Made by a program: the position numbers and the translations under genes. Under the pieces are notes generated by a model. That model saw nothing but the letters and a program-made list of their open reading frames with translations. It made no database searches and was not told the origin of the DNA. From Chlorella sorokiniana (taxonomy: Eukaryota > Chlorophyta > Trebouxiophyceae > Chlorellales > Chlorellaceae), in assembly GCA_025917655.1 (NCBI GenBank), contig CP084609.1, forward strand, positions 1,550,001 to 1,614,000: a stretch of 64,000 nt of DNA. Direction: 5' to 3'. The stretch's first letter is position 1; each line of letters opens with the position of its first letter. This document shows positions 46,903 to 57,867 of this stretch, one piece after another.

Positions 46903-47559
46903 TCAGTCAAAAATGATGTACTTGCTGGGAGGGATGTCGTGCCTGCAGGGTCATTCGAGGCCATGCGGGGTCAACAGCTGTAGTGAGAACAAGCAGGAGC
47001 TTAACTGCCTGATTCCAGCCCGCTGTTGCACGCCTCGCCTGTGTGGGTTCATGAAGCAGAATTTGCCGGGGTTGGAATGAAAGGGCTGGTGCTGCATGCG
47101 TGCCTGCTCAGCTTCCTGCCACTCCTGCCGGAAAGGAGGCACGACATAGGACCGTTGGTTGGCTGGCAGGGCCAGCACCAACAGTCTTGTTCTCATAGCA
47201 GGCGCTGTTGCAGCAGATGCGGGCCGGCCAGCCTCCTCACCCTATCAACCGTTTTCGGCGTGTGGCCCAGCTTCTTGCCTGCCTTGACGCGAAGGTCCCA
47301 CAGCACATACACTGCCGCTGCTGCAACATGAGGCACATGGGGCGGAATGAGCGTGCAGAGTGTAGAGCCACGGGCCGCCAGCTTTTGAGGGGAAGCTGCC
47401 GACGCATGGCTGCCCCCGCTGCTGCTGCTGCCTTGCAGACGACGCACCGCTTGCCAGCACAGCCAGGGCAACCGTGGGCTGCTTCACTGGGATCTGTGTG
47501 CTCTTGAAGGTGCCTGCTGGCCCGGGGCCCGGACCGCCCCCTGCTGCGCTGGTTGACAT
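46903..47559 (-). CDS. Unrecognised ~97-aa single-helix membrane protein
   Basis: I do not recognise the family. Four exons on the minus strand give a plausible short protein. ATG 47559 starts MSTSAAGGGPGPGPAGTFKS, followed by VKQPTVALAVLAS and, after a phase-1 intron, AAAVYVLWDLRVKAGKKLGH, which together form one membrane helix with a positive flank. Next come TPKTVDR, EWQEAEQARMQHQPFHSNP and a terminal exon HDIPPSKYIIFD. The size, single helix and charged tail resemble small respiratory-complex accessory subunits, but that is only an impression. The last donor appears to be GC (CCG|GCAAAT), giving NPR then HDIPP; a GT donor 40 bases on gives a different 11-residue end. The start lies 108 bases from the divergent LEA gene. 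Confidence 0.55.
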
Positions 47560-47666
47560 GTGAACAGACCTCCTTAAGCTGAACTCGTCGCAATGAATAG
47601 CTCTTGAGTCGTCCAAGGCACCTGGATGTATACTGTACAGTCTGGCAGCCCAGTCAGCAAGCAGTG
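47560..47666. promoter_or_regulatory. Compact bidirectional promoter between the one-helix gene and the LEA gene
   Basis: Only 107 bases separate the two divergent start codons, so the promoters and 5' UTRs must overlap or begin inside one another. No named motif was identified. Confidence 0.45.
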
Positions 47667-49139
47667 ATGGAGCTTGCCCCACTGGCCGCACTCTATTACA
47701 ACATGGATGAGCCCAATGAGCTCCCTTTAGGGCCTGGGCAGCAGTTCCCAGCAGAGGGTGATGGGTGTTCCTTGAACGACCGCCAAATGTACCCCTCCTT
47801 GTAACAGCCCAGGCTGCCTGCCCAGACTTTGTGCCAACTCTCCAGCACGTCCCCCTTCCCCCTCCCGGTCATGCAGAGACGCAGCTGGACCCTCCATTCC
47901 TGAAGGACGACCGCAACCCCGTGAGCCTGGCAGATGCGGCGGCCCTAGAGTCAGCAGAGGCGCGAGCGCACGGCGGTCACGTGCCCAAGGGCGGATTTGC
48001 TGCGGCGGCGCAGGTGGGGAGAGGGGGCACCCGCTGACTGGCTCGCGACCGTGCAAGAGGTGCCCCCTGGCCTCCCACCACCCGGGGTTCGCCACTTTTG
48101 CAGTCCGCGCTCCCGCGGAGCGGGCTCAAGCAGCCTCGCTCATCCCTCCCTCCAGCGCAGAAGGCGGCAGCGGCCAACCTGCAGGCTGGCTTCCTGCCGC
48201 AGCCCACCACCAAGGAGATGCTGGCCACTGTGATGCAGATGGGGCCCGCAGCGGGTGAGCCCCCATCAGCCGGCCGTCTCCTCACGTCACTCAAAGAACG
48301 CGGCCATCCCTCCTGCAACTGCTGCCTGCCTCCCTGCTGTCTTCAATCCAAGCAGGCAGCGCATGTTCCCTTGACTCGCCCACGTTCCACCTCGCGCAGA
48401 GGAGCTGCCCAGCCTGGCCGAGGCGGCGGCGGTGCAGTCGGTCGAGCAGGACCTGCTGGGCAGCAACCCGCGGGCGGCCTGGCCAGCAAGATGCTGGTGG
48501 GGAGGCCGGCGCTGGCACCCGCTGCTGGTTGCCTGCAGGGGGCCGGCTGGGCAAGCGCAGGGTGCTTCGTGCGCCAGTCAGCAGCTGAGCTGCTGGAACA
48601 AATGAGCGGTTGCCTGGCGGCTGCCGCCCTTCCGGTGCCTGCCGCAGAGCGCCGCCACCAAGGCAGACGCAGCGATGAAGAAGTCGATTGAGGCCGGGCG
48701 CTGACCGAGGAGGCTGCGGCGCTGCTGCAGTCTGCGGAGAGCAAGCTGTTTGGGCAGGTGGGCAAGCCGCAGGTGTGCATGCACGGCGGTGCGCCTGACC
48801 AGGTGTGTGCGCACCCTGCTGGACAGCTTCAGCAAGGAAAGCAGCAAGATAGTGCTGAGCTGGCTGACTCATCGTTCAACCCCCAACCCCGTACCCCCAC
48901 CTTTGGCAACGCAGGTTCTGCCCGGCGGCGTGGCCAGCCAGGTGGTGTCGTACGCACGGCAGAACCGGGAGGCGGGGCTGTGCCCTGAGTACCACCGCGG
49001 CACGGCCGCCGCCGCCGGCCGCAGCAGGGAGAGCAGGAGGGGCAGCAGCCGATGGAGAGCTGAGGGCGGGGCAGCTGCCAGCCAAACCCGCTCGATGCGA
49101 GTCTTGCTATGCAGGGGCCTCAGCTTGCTTGTGCAGTAG
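47667..49139 (+). CDS. LEA protein of the seed-maturation-protein (SMP) type
   Basis: SMP-domain LEA proteins are hydrophilic and accumulate under desiccation or late development in plants. The ATG at 47667 gives MELAPLAALYYNMDEPNELP. The SMP pattern (AAxxQSAE..., PGGxAAxxQSAA) appears several times. One is ADAAALESAEARAHGGHVPK with GGFAAAAQ, another AEAAAVQSVEQDLLGSNPRA, and another EEAAALLQSAESKLFGQ with VLPGGVASQVVSYARQN. Between them lies KAAAANLQAGFLPQPTTKEM. The protein is Ala/Gln/Glu-rich with no membrane segment. Exon phases agree at most junctions; a frame break near 48700 (GGGCGC then TGACC) interrupts AGR..LTEEAAA and is probably a one-base error. The end after SQTRSM is uncertain because the last reading frame continues into unconserved sequence. 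Confidence 0.75.
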
Positions 49140-49427
49140 TTGCATGTTTTGCATGGATGGAAAAGAGGGCAACCAAAACCGCAAGAACCAAGGCCAAAAA
49201 CACGCGCACAGGAACGGGCGCCCGCCCCGCACAGCGTGTGTCGTTGCGTGTTGCGAGAGCGGGCAGGGCGGTGGGGGTGGGAGGGTACCTCCATGCAACA
49301 AGGAAGGGGAGGAGGGGTGCAGCTGGCGCGGAACCCAAGCGCCGGCCAGCAGCGGGAGGCAGGGCGGCGCGCGCAGGCACTCCCGCCGCTGTCGGCATGG
49401 CTGTGCTGCCTGTACTGCCTGTACCGC

Positions 49428-52410
49428 TCAGTACTTGATGTCGTACCCGAAGCCGAACTTGGGCGCCTGGTTCACGTCGAGCGCGTTGAACTGGCCGCTG
49501 ACCGCCAGGCGCGTCCTGGCCTTGAGCTCCTGCGGCACAGCCAGGCCATGCGCGGTGCAAGTGCACCCTTCACACAATCGCGGCAGCGGCAGGGATGCAC
49601 GCGTGTGCAAGGCTGCCGGCGGAGCAGCGCGACAGCCACAGAGTCGGCTCTGTGGGGGCATCCGTGCCTCCAGCCTCCATGCGAGGCGCGGCGGCCACCA
49701 GGCGCCCGGCGCTCCACCTCCCTCGCCCGCCCACCTCCGCCTCCCTCACCCGCCAAGCCCAGCCCTGCCTGGCCCCCCAGCCCCACCTGCTCGTACAGCA
49801 CCGACACGATGCCCGCGTTGTCCAGCTTCACCTTGGCCAGGGAGCCGCCCTCCAGCACCTTGGACACGCCTGGCGGCGGCAGCGGGGCGCGGGCGGCGTG
49901 AGGGAGCGACAGCTGTTTGGAGCCGGCGGGCAGTGCCGCGGCAGCGGCTGGACAGCTGGGCAGGAGCTGTAGAGCAGCCGTGTGCAGCCCGCATTGCACA
50001 GCCACCTGGCCCAATGCAGAGCACGCGGCGGGACCGCAGGCCGGGAGCCCTGCCGCGCTCGCCGCCGCCCGCTCACCGGTGGCAAAGGTGGTGGTGCCGG
50101 CGGCCAGGTCACGCACCACCTCGGCGCCGATGGTGGTGTCGGCGGCAACCTTGTGCGCAATCAGGGCGGTGGCTGCAGGGTTGGGGGTGGGGTGGGGGTT
50201 GAGGGGGTGTTCAAGTGTGGTGTGAGAGTGTGTGTGTGTGTGTTTGGGTTGGGTTGGGGGTGGGGGTGGGTGGGGGGTGGGGTGGGGGCGCGCGTGGGCG
50301 CAATGCTCAAGCACAGCCCGAGACCGCGACCGGCGGCGAGAGCGAACGGGCGCGTTTACGCACGGAGACACTGAGGGCACCCTGGAAGGGGCTGAGCAGC
50401 GGGAGGCTGCCGGGCGCAGGCAGCCGCCGCCCCCGCTCACCGGCCTGCCGGTCGTTGAAGAGCAGGGCGGCCTGGTAGTCGACGGCGGTGTAGCCCAGGC
50501 CCACCGTCCACTGGGGCAGGAGGCGGGGGGCGGGGAGGGGGAGCAGGGAGGGCGAATGGGTGAGGGAGGGCGGAGGGGTGAGCATTGAACAGAGGCACCA
50601 GAGCAGCACACGCTGCGCTTGCAATGCCGGCGCCCACGCTGCCAGACACTGCCTGAGATGACAGCAACCCAGCGCGCATCGCCCTGCTCCCCACAACTGC
50701 CGCCCCGCAATCCACTGTTGGTGCCAGGCGCCGCGCTGACGCGTCCAGCCGCCCCACCCCATTCCCCGATCACCGCCGCCCACCCCATTCCCTGTTCACC
50801 CCCCACCCCCCCCACACCCCCCACCCCCACCCACACCCACACACATCATTCCCACCCCCAGGGACTCACCTTGGTGATGGCGGACTTGGAGGTGTCGTAC
50901 GACGCCTCGCCGCCCACGGTCACGCCCTCAAACCCGGTCGTGGCTGCATCGCAGGGGGAGGGTTGGGGCACAAGGGGGCCAGCGGTGAGGGAAGGGACGA
51001 AGGTTAGGCTCAGCACGGCGCCCGACAGATGCGGAGCAAGGCGGGGCTGGCCGCAAATGTTGTGGTGCGCTCTGCATGCAGTCATGCACGTGGGCGAGAG
51101 ACAGCGCATTGCTGGCGACAGGCTCCCCAGCCCCCGCCCCTGCCGCCCTGGCCTTGCCTGCCACGTCAACCTTGGGCGCAGCGGTGAGGCTCACGACAGA
51201 CTTGAAGTTGACGTGGGGGTGGGCATAGTCCACAGACAGCTTGCCTGCGGGCAACACGTGCAGCAAGGGCCGTCCGTGGGATGCGTCCACAAACCGACAG
51301 GGTGTGATGAGGCAGGCAGTGACCCCACGGCGGCACCCCGGGTAAAGGACGTGCCAGCAGCAGCTTGCGGACCAGCTGCCCTGGCAGCCGGCTGGCGCAC
51401 CCGATTCGGGGTCTGGCAGGGTGCCCGTCACGCCGACCGTGAGCCCGGGGGCCAGCTCCTTGTAAGAGGTGGCGATGGCGAGCTGCAGAGGGCGCGCACG
51501 GGCGGCACCTCAAGCGCCACCGCAGCAGCATTTGCCCTGAGAGCGCTCGACCATACATCTGCTGGACCTGCTCTGCTGCCGTTCAGCTGCTGCAGTGACG
51601 GCGCAGCCGGTGCAGCCAAAGCAGGCGAGGGTTCGGTGAAAACACAGCCAGCCAGCCAGCTGGCCTGCACGCCAGGCTCCGCCGGCGCACCTTGCCCGCC
51701 TGCCCCAGAGTGGCGATGACGCTGTACTTGTCGGCGTTGTAGGCGCCCTTAAGGGCCATGTCCAGCTTGTCTCCCTTGCCCACAGCATTCACCGTGAACT
51801 CCTGCATCGAGAAAAGAGCGGAGAGGCACCAAGAGGGGCAGCGACACCTCAGCACCCCATATGGCCCGCGAGCACGCGTGATTGTGCGCATCCCTGCTGC
51901 TGCTGCAGGAAAGCTCGAGGGGTGAGGGCTGAAGGGCCTTCGCTAACACCGACTGGGCCAACACTGAGCGTTGCCCGCAGGGGCGACTGCCGCTGTGGCG
52001 CTGCCGCCTGCCTGCTGGCTGCACGGTCGCAAACCCAAGCTGGTGGCGGCTCCCACTGCTCAGCTGAGCTCCAAGCGCGCGGCGCAAGGCTCGCTAGGGG
52101 TGGAATCGGCTTTGAACTGGGCACTCGCTGGAGAGTCTGGCTGTCACCCTGGCCGCCAGCGGGCCTCTGTGCACTCACCACGCCATCAGCAGTCTTGCTG
52201 GACAGGTTGAGGACGTTGTCATACTGGAATTTGCCGGTCTTGGCCCCATACAGCAACTCTGCAGCAGGCAAGGCTAAGCTACAGGTGTCGGGGCGCCCCG
52301 TCGACAGCAAACCCTGTCCATACATGACACGCTGCACCCGGCAGGCAGGCGATCGCGGCTGGCCCACCCTTCGCATTGGTGCCCAGGCTGGTGAAGGCCG
52401 CGGGAGCCAT
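49428..52410 (-). CDS. VDAC: Voltage-dependent anion channel (mitochondrial porin)
   Basis: VDAC is the 19-stranded beta-barrel that passes ATP, ADP and other metabolites through the mitochondrial outer membrane. The ATG at 52410 starts MAPAAFTSLGTNAK. Exons continue with ELLYGAKTGKFQYDNVLNLS, EFTVNAVGKGDKLDMALKG, AYNADKYSVIATLGQAGK, YKELAPGLTVGVTGTLPDP, LSVDYAHPHVNFKSVVSLTA, TGFEGVTVGGEASYDTSKSA, WTVGLGYTAVDYQAALLFND, KVAADTTIGAEVVRDLAAGT, LAKVKLDNAGIVSVLYEQ and ELKARTRLAVSGQFNALDVN, ending KFGFGYDIKY. Eukaryotic porin features are present: alternating strand pattern, GLK-like turn and the terminal GFGxD strand. The length is close to the usual 280 residues. All introns are short and GT-AG; phases agree and no frame break was noted. 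Confidence 0.93.
50181..50290 (+). repeat. G-rich/(GT)n tract in a VDAC intron
   Basis: Repeated GGGGG and GTGTGT blocks (GGGTTGGGTTGGGGG and similar) meet the simple pattern of four or more G runs with short loops on the non-template strand. This suggests quadruplex potential. Confidence 0.75.
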
Positions 52411-52820
52411 GTTGAACGCTTTTGTTTGGCAACCTTTGGCGATCAAAGCAGAAGCGGAGCAGACAGAGCGACAGAGGCGTGGGTGAGTTGCCCAGCATCT
52501 GCCTGCTCCGCACGCAAAGCGGGCCGGGAAACGTGCCAGCCAAGGAATGGGCGCATGTGCTACATGCCGTGATCCTCCAAAGCTCAATTGGCGGCATGTG
52601 ATGCCTGCAGGCCGCCCTGGCGACCTGGGCGGCCCAGGCAGCTAAGCGAGGCGGCGGCAGAGCGGGTCAGTGTCGAAACCAATTGCTTCATTAAACAATA
52701 CTTCTCAGTCGATGTCAAGGGATTACAACACAAAAGTTAAGCAAAGTAAAGTAATGTGCTCCATCCAGTGTGCACACTGGCGAAGCAGCAGCGCTCGCCT
52801 CCTCTTCCAGACTGTCCAGG
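52411..52820. other. Spacer upstream of VDAC
   Basis: 410 bases with the VDAC promoter and the 3' UTR of the next minus-strand gene, including a TGTAA at 52723-52727. No gene is seen. Confidence 0.5.
52723..52727 (-). terminator. TGTAA polyadenylation motif for the small mitochondrial-type protein
   Basis: Minus-strand TGTAA about 95 bases past the read-through stop at 52821, supporting a 3' end here. Confidence 0.45.
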
Positions 52821-53733
52821 TCACCGAGAACCTCTGCCATGCGGTGCTGCTATTTTTAACTTGGCAACTGCCGCTGCAAAGCTGGGAGGCGCAGAACCTG
52901 CAAGCAGGTGCAAAGCAAACATAAGGGCAGCAAACCTCCCTGTGCATTGCAGGAGGGGCGGTGTGAAGCCACTCGTTCCAATGGCGCCCCGCCCTGGCCC
53001 CGGACTGTCGCACGCACCCGTCCACTTGCGCCACATGCACGCATCCATCCACTCCAACTCCAGGGCTGATGCTGCTTTGACACCTGTGTCTGACTGTTGC
53101 TGCTGCTGCGGGTGCTGCTGCACAGCCGAGCTCGCCGCAGCACTTTCCGCTTGCGGGGGCTTGTCAGCATTTAGCGTCCTTCCCGTCTCAGAGGCAACAT
53201 AGAATGCCATCTTGAACACTCCCCAGACACCCACTGCCGCGATGAGCACAGCGCCAAGTGCTGCACAACACAGCGCGTGCAATGACCAGAAGGCCGGGCA
53301 GTCTGTTCAGCACCCACCCTTTGCTGCCAGCAGCAAAAGATCAGAACAAGCATCATGCTGGCTCAAATCTGGGGGTATGAGTGATGCTGTTGATTACGTG
53401 CAAACAGCACTGCGCGAGGCACAGCTCACCTCCAGCGCCCATTGCACCCACCGCCGCAAACACGTTGGGGGAGGGGGCGGTGGCTCATCAGGATTGACGC
53501 CTGAAAAATGGAAAACAACGGATGAGTTTGATCAGGATGGGAAGCAGCATGCACCAGTGCGCTCTTGGCAGTCGTGTAACCCCAGCACGAGCGGTGGACG
53601 CTCTGCACATGGTCTCACCTGGCTGCTCTGGAGCATTGTGTTGTGCCTCACTGGACATGAACCGAGGTCTGCATCGCATTTCCTTGCCGTGGAGGGTGGC
53701 TAGCCTGCCAAAAACGCCTCGGGTGCGCTGCAT
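52821..53733 (-). CDS. Small membrane protein with mitochondrial-type presequence, unrecognised
   Basis: No family recognised. ATG 53733 begins MQRTRGVFGRLATLHGKEMR, then CRPRFMSS, an Arg-rich, acid-free start ending in RFMSS that resembles a mitochondrial presequence and cleavage site. A GTGAGA donor follows AQHNAPEQP. The second exon reads VNPDEPPPPP then NVFAAVGAMGAG after a one-base frame break in a C run. The third exon gives ALGAVLIAAVGVWGVFKMAF, a Gly/Ala-rich membrane helix, then YVASETGRTLNADKPPQ and a Gln-rich stretch. The 3' end is ambiguous: the frame can read through to 52821, or splice to a short exon ending RLPALQRQLPS. Location in the mitochondrial inner membrane is inference. 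The start is divergent from the dynein chain gene. Confidence 0.5.
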
Positions 53734-54021
53734 CGCGGGCTTACGGCCGAGGTCTATGCAGAGGTTGGGCTATGAAGTCGTGAAGGGCCTCATAAACTCC
53801 TAGCTTTGCGATCCTGACAGGAATCTAGCCCGGGTTCACGGTTGAAGGACAGCACCAGGCAGGACAACTTGTTCTAATTGCCTCTTGCCCGCCCGGCGCC
53901 CAATTCAGGATCTTCAAGTCAGCTCAATGTCTTGTAACAGTCGTGGCGCGCCGTACGAGACGCCTGATCGTTGCAGCACCAGAGGTTGACCGCCTGTCGA
54001 GAGCGCAGTGCAGTGGGCAGT

Positions 54022-57000
54022 ATGACGCAGTTGCGCAAGGTGAACGACAGCGGAATTTTCCAGACTGGCTAAGGTCGCTGTGCCGGAAGCCGCAAAACTT
54101 CACCTGCCCTGCCGTCCTTCAACCTGCTGTTGCAGAGCTCGGAGCTCCCCAAAACACTGCGCACCCGCTCCCCATCAAAGGGTGCAGCCGGTCTGGGGTT
54201 GCGAATGCCAGGCCGGCGTCCAAGGCCGACTCCTGCAAGCTGCCCCCGCTGCTGCCACCCGCCGCCACCCCTCGGCAAGGTCTGCAGCAGCCTCAGCAGC
54301 AGCCGGCAGTCGCTACAGCCGGCGTCGATGACTATGCCGTGGTGAGCTCGCGGCGCATGGAGCGTAACGGACTGCATGGGCCCCCTCTTGCGCTTCGCAT
54401 GCCTTCTTTGAGCGTCACACCTCCCCACTAATGCCTGCAGCCCATCCGGGAGGTGGTGCGCCCAGCAAACCAGTTGCTGCTGAGTGCAGCGGAGCTGGAG
54501 GAGGAGATAGGGCGGGAGCTGACCACCGGAAACCCTGCAGCACCCACCAGCATGGTGCGGTACCACGCCAAGGAGCGGGGCTACAGGGCGGAGCCCATCA
54601 TCGACCAGCAGCTGCACCACTTTGTGCTGGGCGGCTGCCTCATGCACTGCGAATCGGAGGAGGCGGCCCGTGAGCAGCAGCGGCAGGCCGGCCTGGCAGC
54701 AGCTGCGCCGCAGGTGCCCCGTGGCACCGCGCAGGCGCAGCCGGGGAGGGAGGGCAGAGCGCGCAGCCGGGCCAAGCCGTGGCGGCGGTGCATGGAGGGG
54801 AGCAGGGGGCAGGTCGGGCCAGAGGCTGCTGTTGAGCCTGAAGCCAGCACAAGCGAAGCGGGGAAGACGAGACCACGGTCCGCCTGCGCAACCAGTTCAA
54901 CTTTGCAGACCGCGCGGCACAGACTGCGCACCAGCGCCCCAAGGACCGAGGCACCTCGACCGAGCCGCCACCCACCGCCTCCACCTCTGGCTCCTGCTCC
55001 CGCCCGAGATCTACGAGGCCTACCTGCAGGACCAGGAGCGGCAGCGGCAGGCCGATGCGGCGGCGCGGCAAAAGGTGCAGGTGGCACGTCGAGGCCACCC
55101 GGCGGCGGCGGCGCAGAAGGCGGCAGAGCTGGCGCTGACCACCGAGGTTCGGGTGCAGCCGCAGCCGGGGCTGGCCTTGCGGGAGCAGTCTGTTTCCCGG
55201 TGCGGGATTCCGCAGCCTCGCTGCTGCCCTGAGCACACCATCCACGCCCTGGTAACACGCGTGTTTGCTGCGCCTGCCCTGCCGCCCGCGTGCAGGGCAA
55301 GGATGCTGCGGTCGGGGGCCTGCCGCGGCTGACGGTGAAGCTGGTGGAGCGCATGGTGCAGCAGAACCTGATGGAGGACCAGATCCAGGACTTCAGGGTG
55401 AGCCCCCGCCCCTGAGGCCCTGCCGCTTCGGCAGCCTGACAAACAATTGTGCCTCGGCACGCTGCCGGCGACCGCTCAGGCCCCGCTCCGCAGCTTCACC
55501 TGAAAAGGCGTGCCTTTCCCTCGCCAATGCCAACGCCCGCGCCTGCAGTACTGGGACGACCCCTCCGACGCCATCCGGGCCGACGAGGGCACGCTGCTGC
55601 CGCTGTGGGGCGACAAGGAGAGCGGCGCGTTCTGCAGCCCGCGCGTGAAGCGCCGCGCCGTCACAGCGCTGGCCTGGTCCCCCCGCTACTTCGACCTCTT
55701 TGCAGTGGGCTACGGCTCCTTCGACTTCCTCAACCCCACCACCGGCCTGGTGTGCTGCTACAGCCTGAAGAGCCCCGGCCAGGCGGAGCTGAGCTACAGC
55801 ACGGGCGCGGGCGTCATGTGCCTCGACTTCCACCCAGACCACCCCGCCCTGCTGGCGGTGGGCTGCTACGATGGAGCCATCCTCGTCTACGACCTGCGCT
55901 CAGGCGAGCCGCCGCCCCTGTCACTGCCCTGCTCAGGGGCAGTGGCGCGGTTGTGACGAGTGGTGTGCATACCTGGACCAGGGGACCAGGGGCTGGGATG
56001 GGCGACAGCCGTGGGAGCAGCGCCATGAGTGCCTGTGGCGTGGCTCGCCCGCTCACGTCCAGTGCGGCTGGGCCCTGTGCAGGGGGCGAAGAGCCTGTGT
56101 TCCGGGCCACCCAGCGCACGGGCAAGCACAGCGAGCCCGTGTGGCAGGTGTGCTGGCAGCGCAGCGAGGGCCACGAGGTCATGCTGTGCTCCATCTCCAC
56201 TGACGGGCGCGTCGCAGAGTGGTCGTTTGCGGGCAGCGAGATGCAAATGCGGGACGTGCTGCAGCTCAGCAACCTGCGGGAGCGCAAGCGGCTGCCGTTA
56301 TCCATGCTGCCCGCTGCGCACGGCGAAGCAGCTGCGGAGGTCGCGCTGGCGAGCGGCGGCGCGGATCAGCCTGCAGAAAGCAAGCCGCAGCCGCAGCCAC
56401 AGGCACCGCCGCCGCAGCCGCCGCAGCAGCAGCAGGAGCAGGGGCAGCAGCAGGCGGTGCAGCAGCTGGGCGGCAGCAGGAGCAGCAAGCCTTCGGAGGA
56501 CGAGGGCGGGGAGCAGGCTGTCGGCATCGCAGGTGGGTTGACGCTGGCCTCGGGCAAACACACTTGTGCTGCCACTGGCTTTCGTAGCCGCCCTGTCAGA
56601 GCCGTCCCTCTGTTCTGTTGGCTGTCCGTTGCCCACGCGGCTACACTACTGCAGCTGGTATTTATCTTTTTTTTTTTGTGCGCAGGCGGCTGCTGCTTCG
56701 ATTTCCACCGGGAGCAGCAGTTTCTGTTTGTGGTGGGGGCCGAGGACGGCAGCCTGTACAAGTGCTCCACCGCATTCACCACAGAGTTCTTGCAGGTGTG
56801 TGTGTGTGTGTGTGTGGGGGCGGGGGCATGCGGCGCAGGGCCCGCAGCGGAAGTCAGCTACGAGGCTGTGTGCTTGCCTGCTTGCTGTCAGCGCTGTTCA
56901 CGTTCATTAGGCACCTTTGGCGACGGCCCAAACCTTCGCCCCGCTCGCCCGCCGCTGCTGCGCTGCCATGTGGCAGGCGTACCGCCCGGCCACCGCCTGC

Positions 57001-57867
57001 CCGTGTACGCCGTGCGCTGGAACCCGCTGCACTCGCGCGCCTTCCTGTCGGCGGGGGCCGATTGGAAGCTGAAGCTGTGGGACTCGGTGCTGGACAGGGT
57101 GCGCCGCGGGGGCTCACGCGCGTTGTGCCGGCCCACCGCGTTCGCGCCTGCCCACCGCCTCCACCCCCAAACCTCCTCTCACGCATGCGTCTCAGCAGCT
57201 CCAGGCCATGCTGACCCTGTCTCAGCTTGCTGCGCCGCATCCCCCCCCTTTTGTCTTGCCCTGCAGCCTGTGTCCACGTTCGACCTGCGTGCCCCCGTTG
57301 GCGACGTGGCCTGGGCCCCCGCCAGCTCCACCGTGTTTGCCGCCGCCACCGACTCGGGCAAGGTGGCGGTGTTCGACCTGGAGCGCTGCCGCGACGCGCC
57401 CGTCTGCGTGCAGCGCGTGGCGCGCAAGTCGCGCCTCACCCGCATCGCCTTCAACGCCCGCCACCCCGTGCTGCTGGTGGGCACCGAGCACGGCGCCGTC
57501 GTCTGCCTGAAGCTGTCCCCCAACCTGCGCCGCACCTTCAACCCAGGCAAGCGCCGCCTGCCGGCACACCTCTGCATGCCCGCCGACACCGGTGTGGATC
57601 CGCAGCAGGCGGAGCGGCTCTTGCAGTTGGTGACGCTGGATTGTTTCGGAAAAGCTGTTCCAGCATTTGCTGACGCTCGCACGCCTGCCGGCTCGTTATA
57701 TTTCCTCTATATTTCCTCTGGTGTGCAGAGGCGGCGGCCCTGTCGGACCCTGGCTCCCAGCGGGGCAGGCGGTGCGCGCCGCCGAGGCCGCCAGGCTGGA
57801 TGCCGTGCTGGAGCTGGCGGGCAAGTGCAACGCGGCGCTGCAGGAGGAGGACTGGGAGCTGATGTGA
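54022..57867 (+). CDS. DNAI1: Outer-arm dynein intermediate chain 1 (DNAI1/IC78 type), WD-repeat
   Basis: This chain assembles the outer dynein arm of motile cilia and anchors it to the doublet. The diagnostic N-terminal half is present: VPIREVVRPANQLLLSAAEL, TGNPAAPTSMVRYHAKERGY, IIDQQLHHFVLGGCLMH, RNQFNFADRAAQTAHQRPKD with RGTSTEPPPTASTSGSCS, EIYEAYLQDQERQRQ and LVERMVQQNLMEDQIQDFRY. The WD domain follows: ALAWSPRYFDLFAVGYGSFD, YSTGAGVMCLDFHPDHPALL, AVGCYDGAILVYDLRSGEPP, GKHSEPVWQVCWQRSEGHEV, GCCFDFHREQQFLFVVGAED, VYAVRWNPLHSRAFLSAGAD, FDLRAPVGDVAWAPASSTVF and HPVLLVGTEHGAVVCLKLSP-NLR. This excludes cytoplasmic dynein IC, which lacks the FNFADRAAQT/TEPPPT block. The ATG at 54022 (MTQLRK, then a GTGAAC donor) is tentative. 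The stop follows EEDWELM. Frame breaks lie near 54990 and 57760; a C-terminal Gln-rich insertion (56380-56520) separates WD repeats. Confidence 0.93.

Noticed and set aside
54022-57867. Cytoplasmic dynein intermediate chain as the identity of this WD protein
   Set aside because: The block RNQFNFADRAAQT with TEPPPT, and VRPANQLLLSAAEL, belong to outer-arm IC1; the cytoplasmic chain lacks them.
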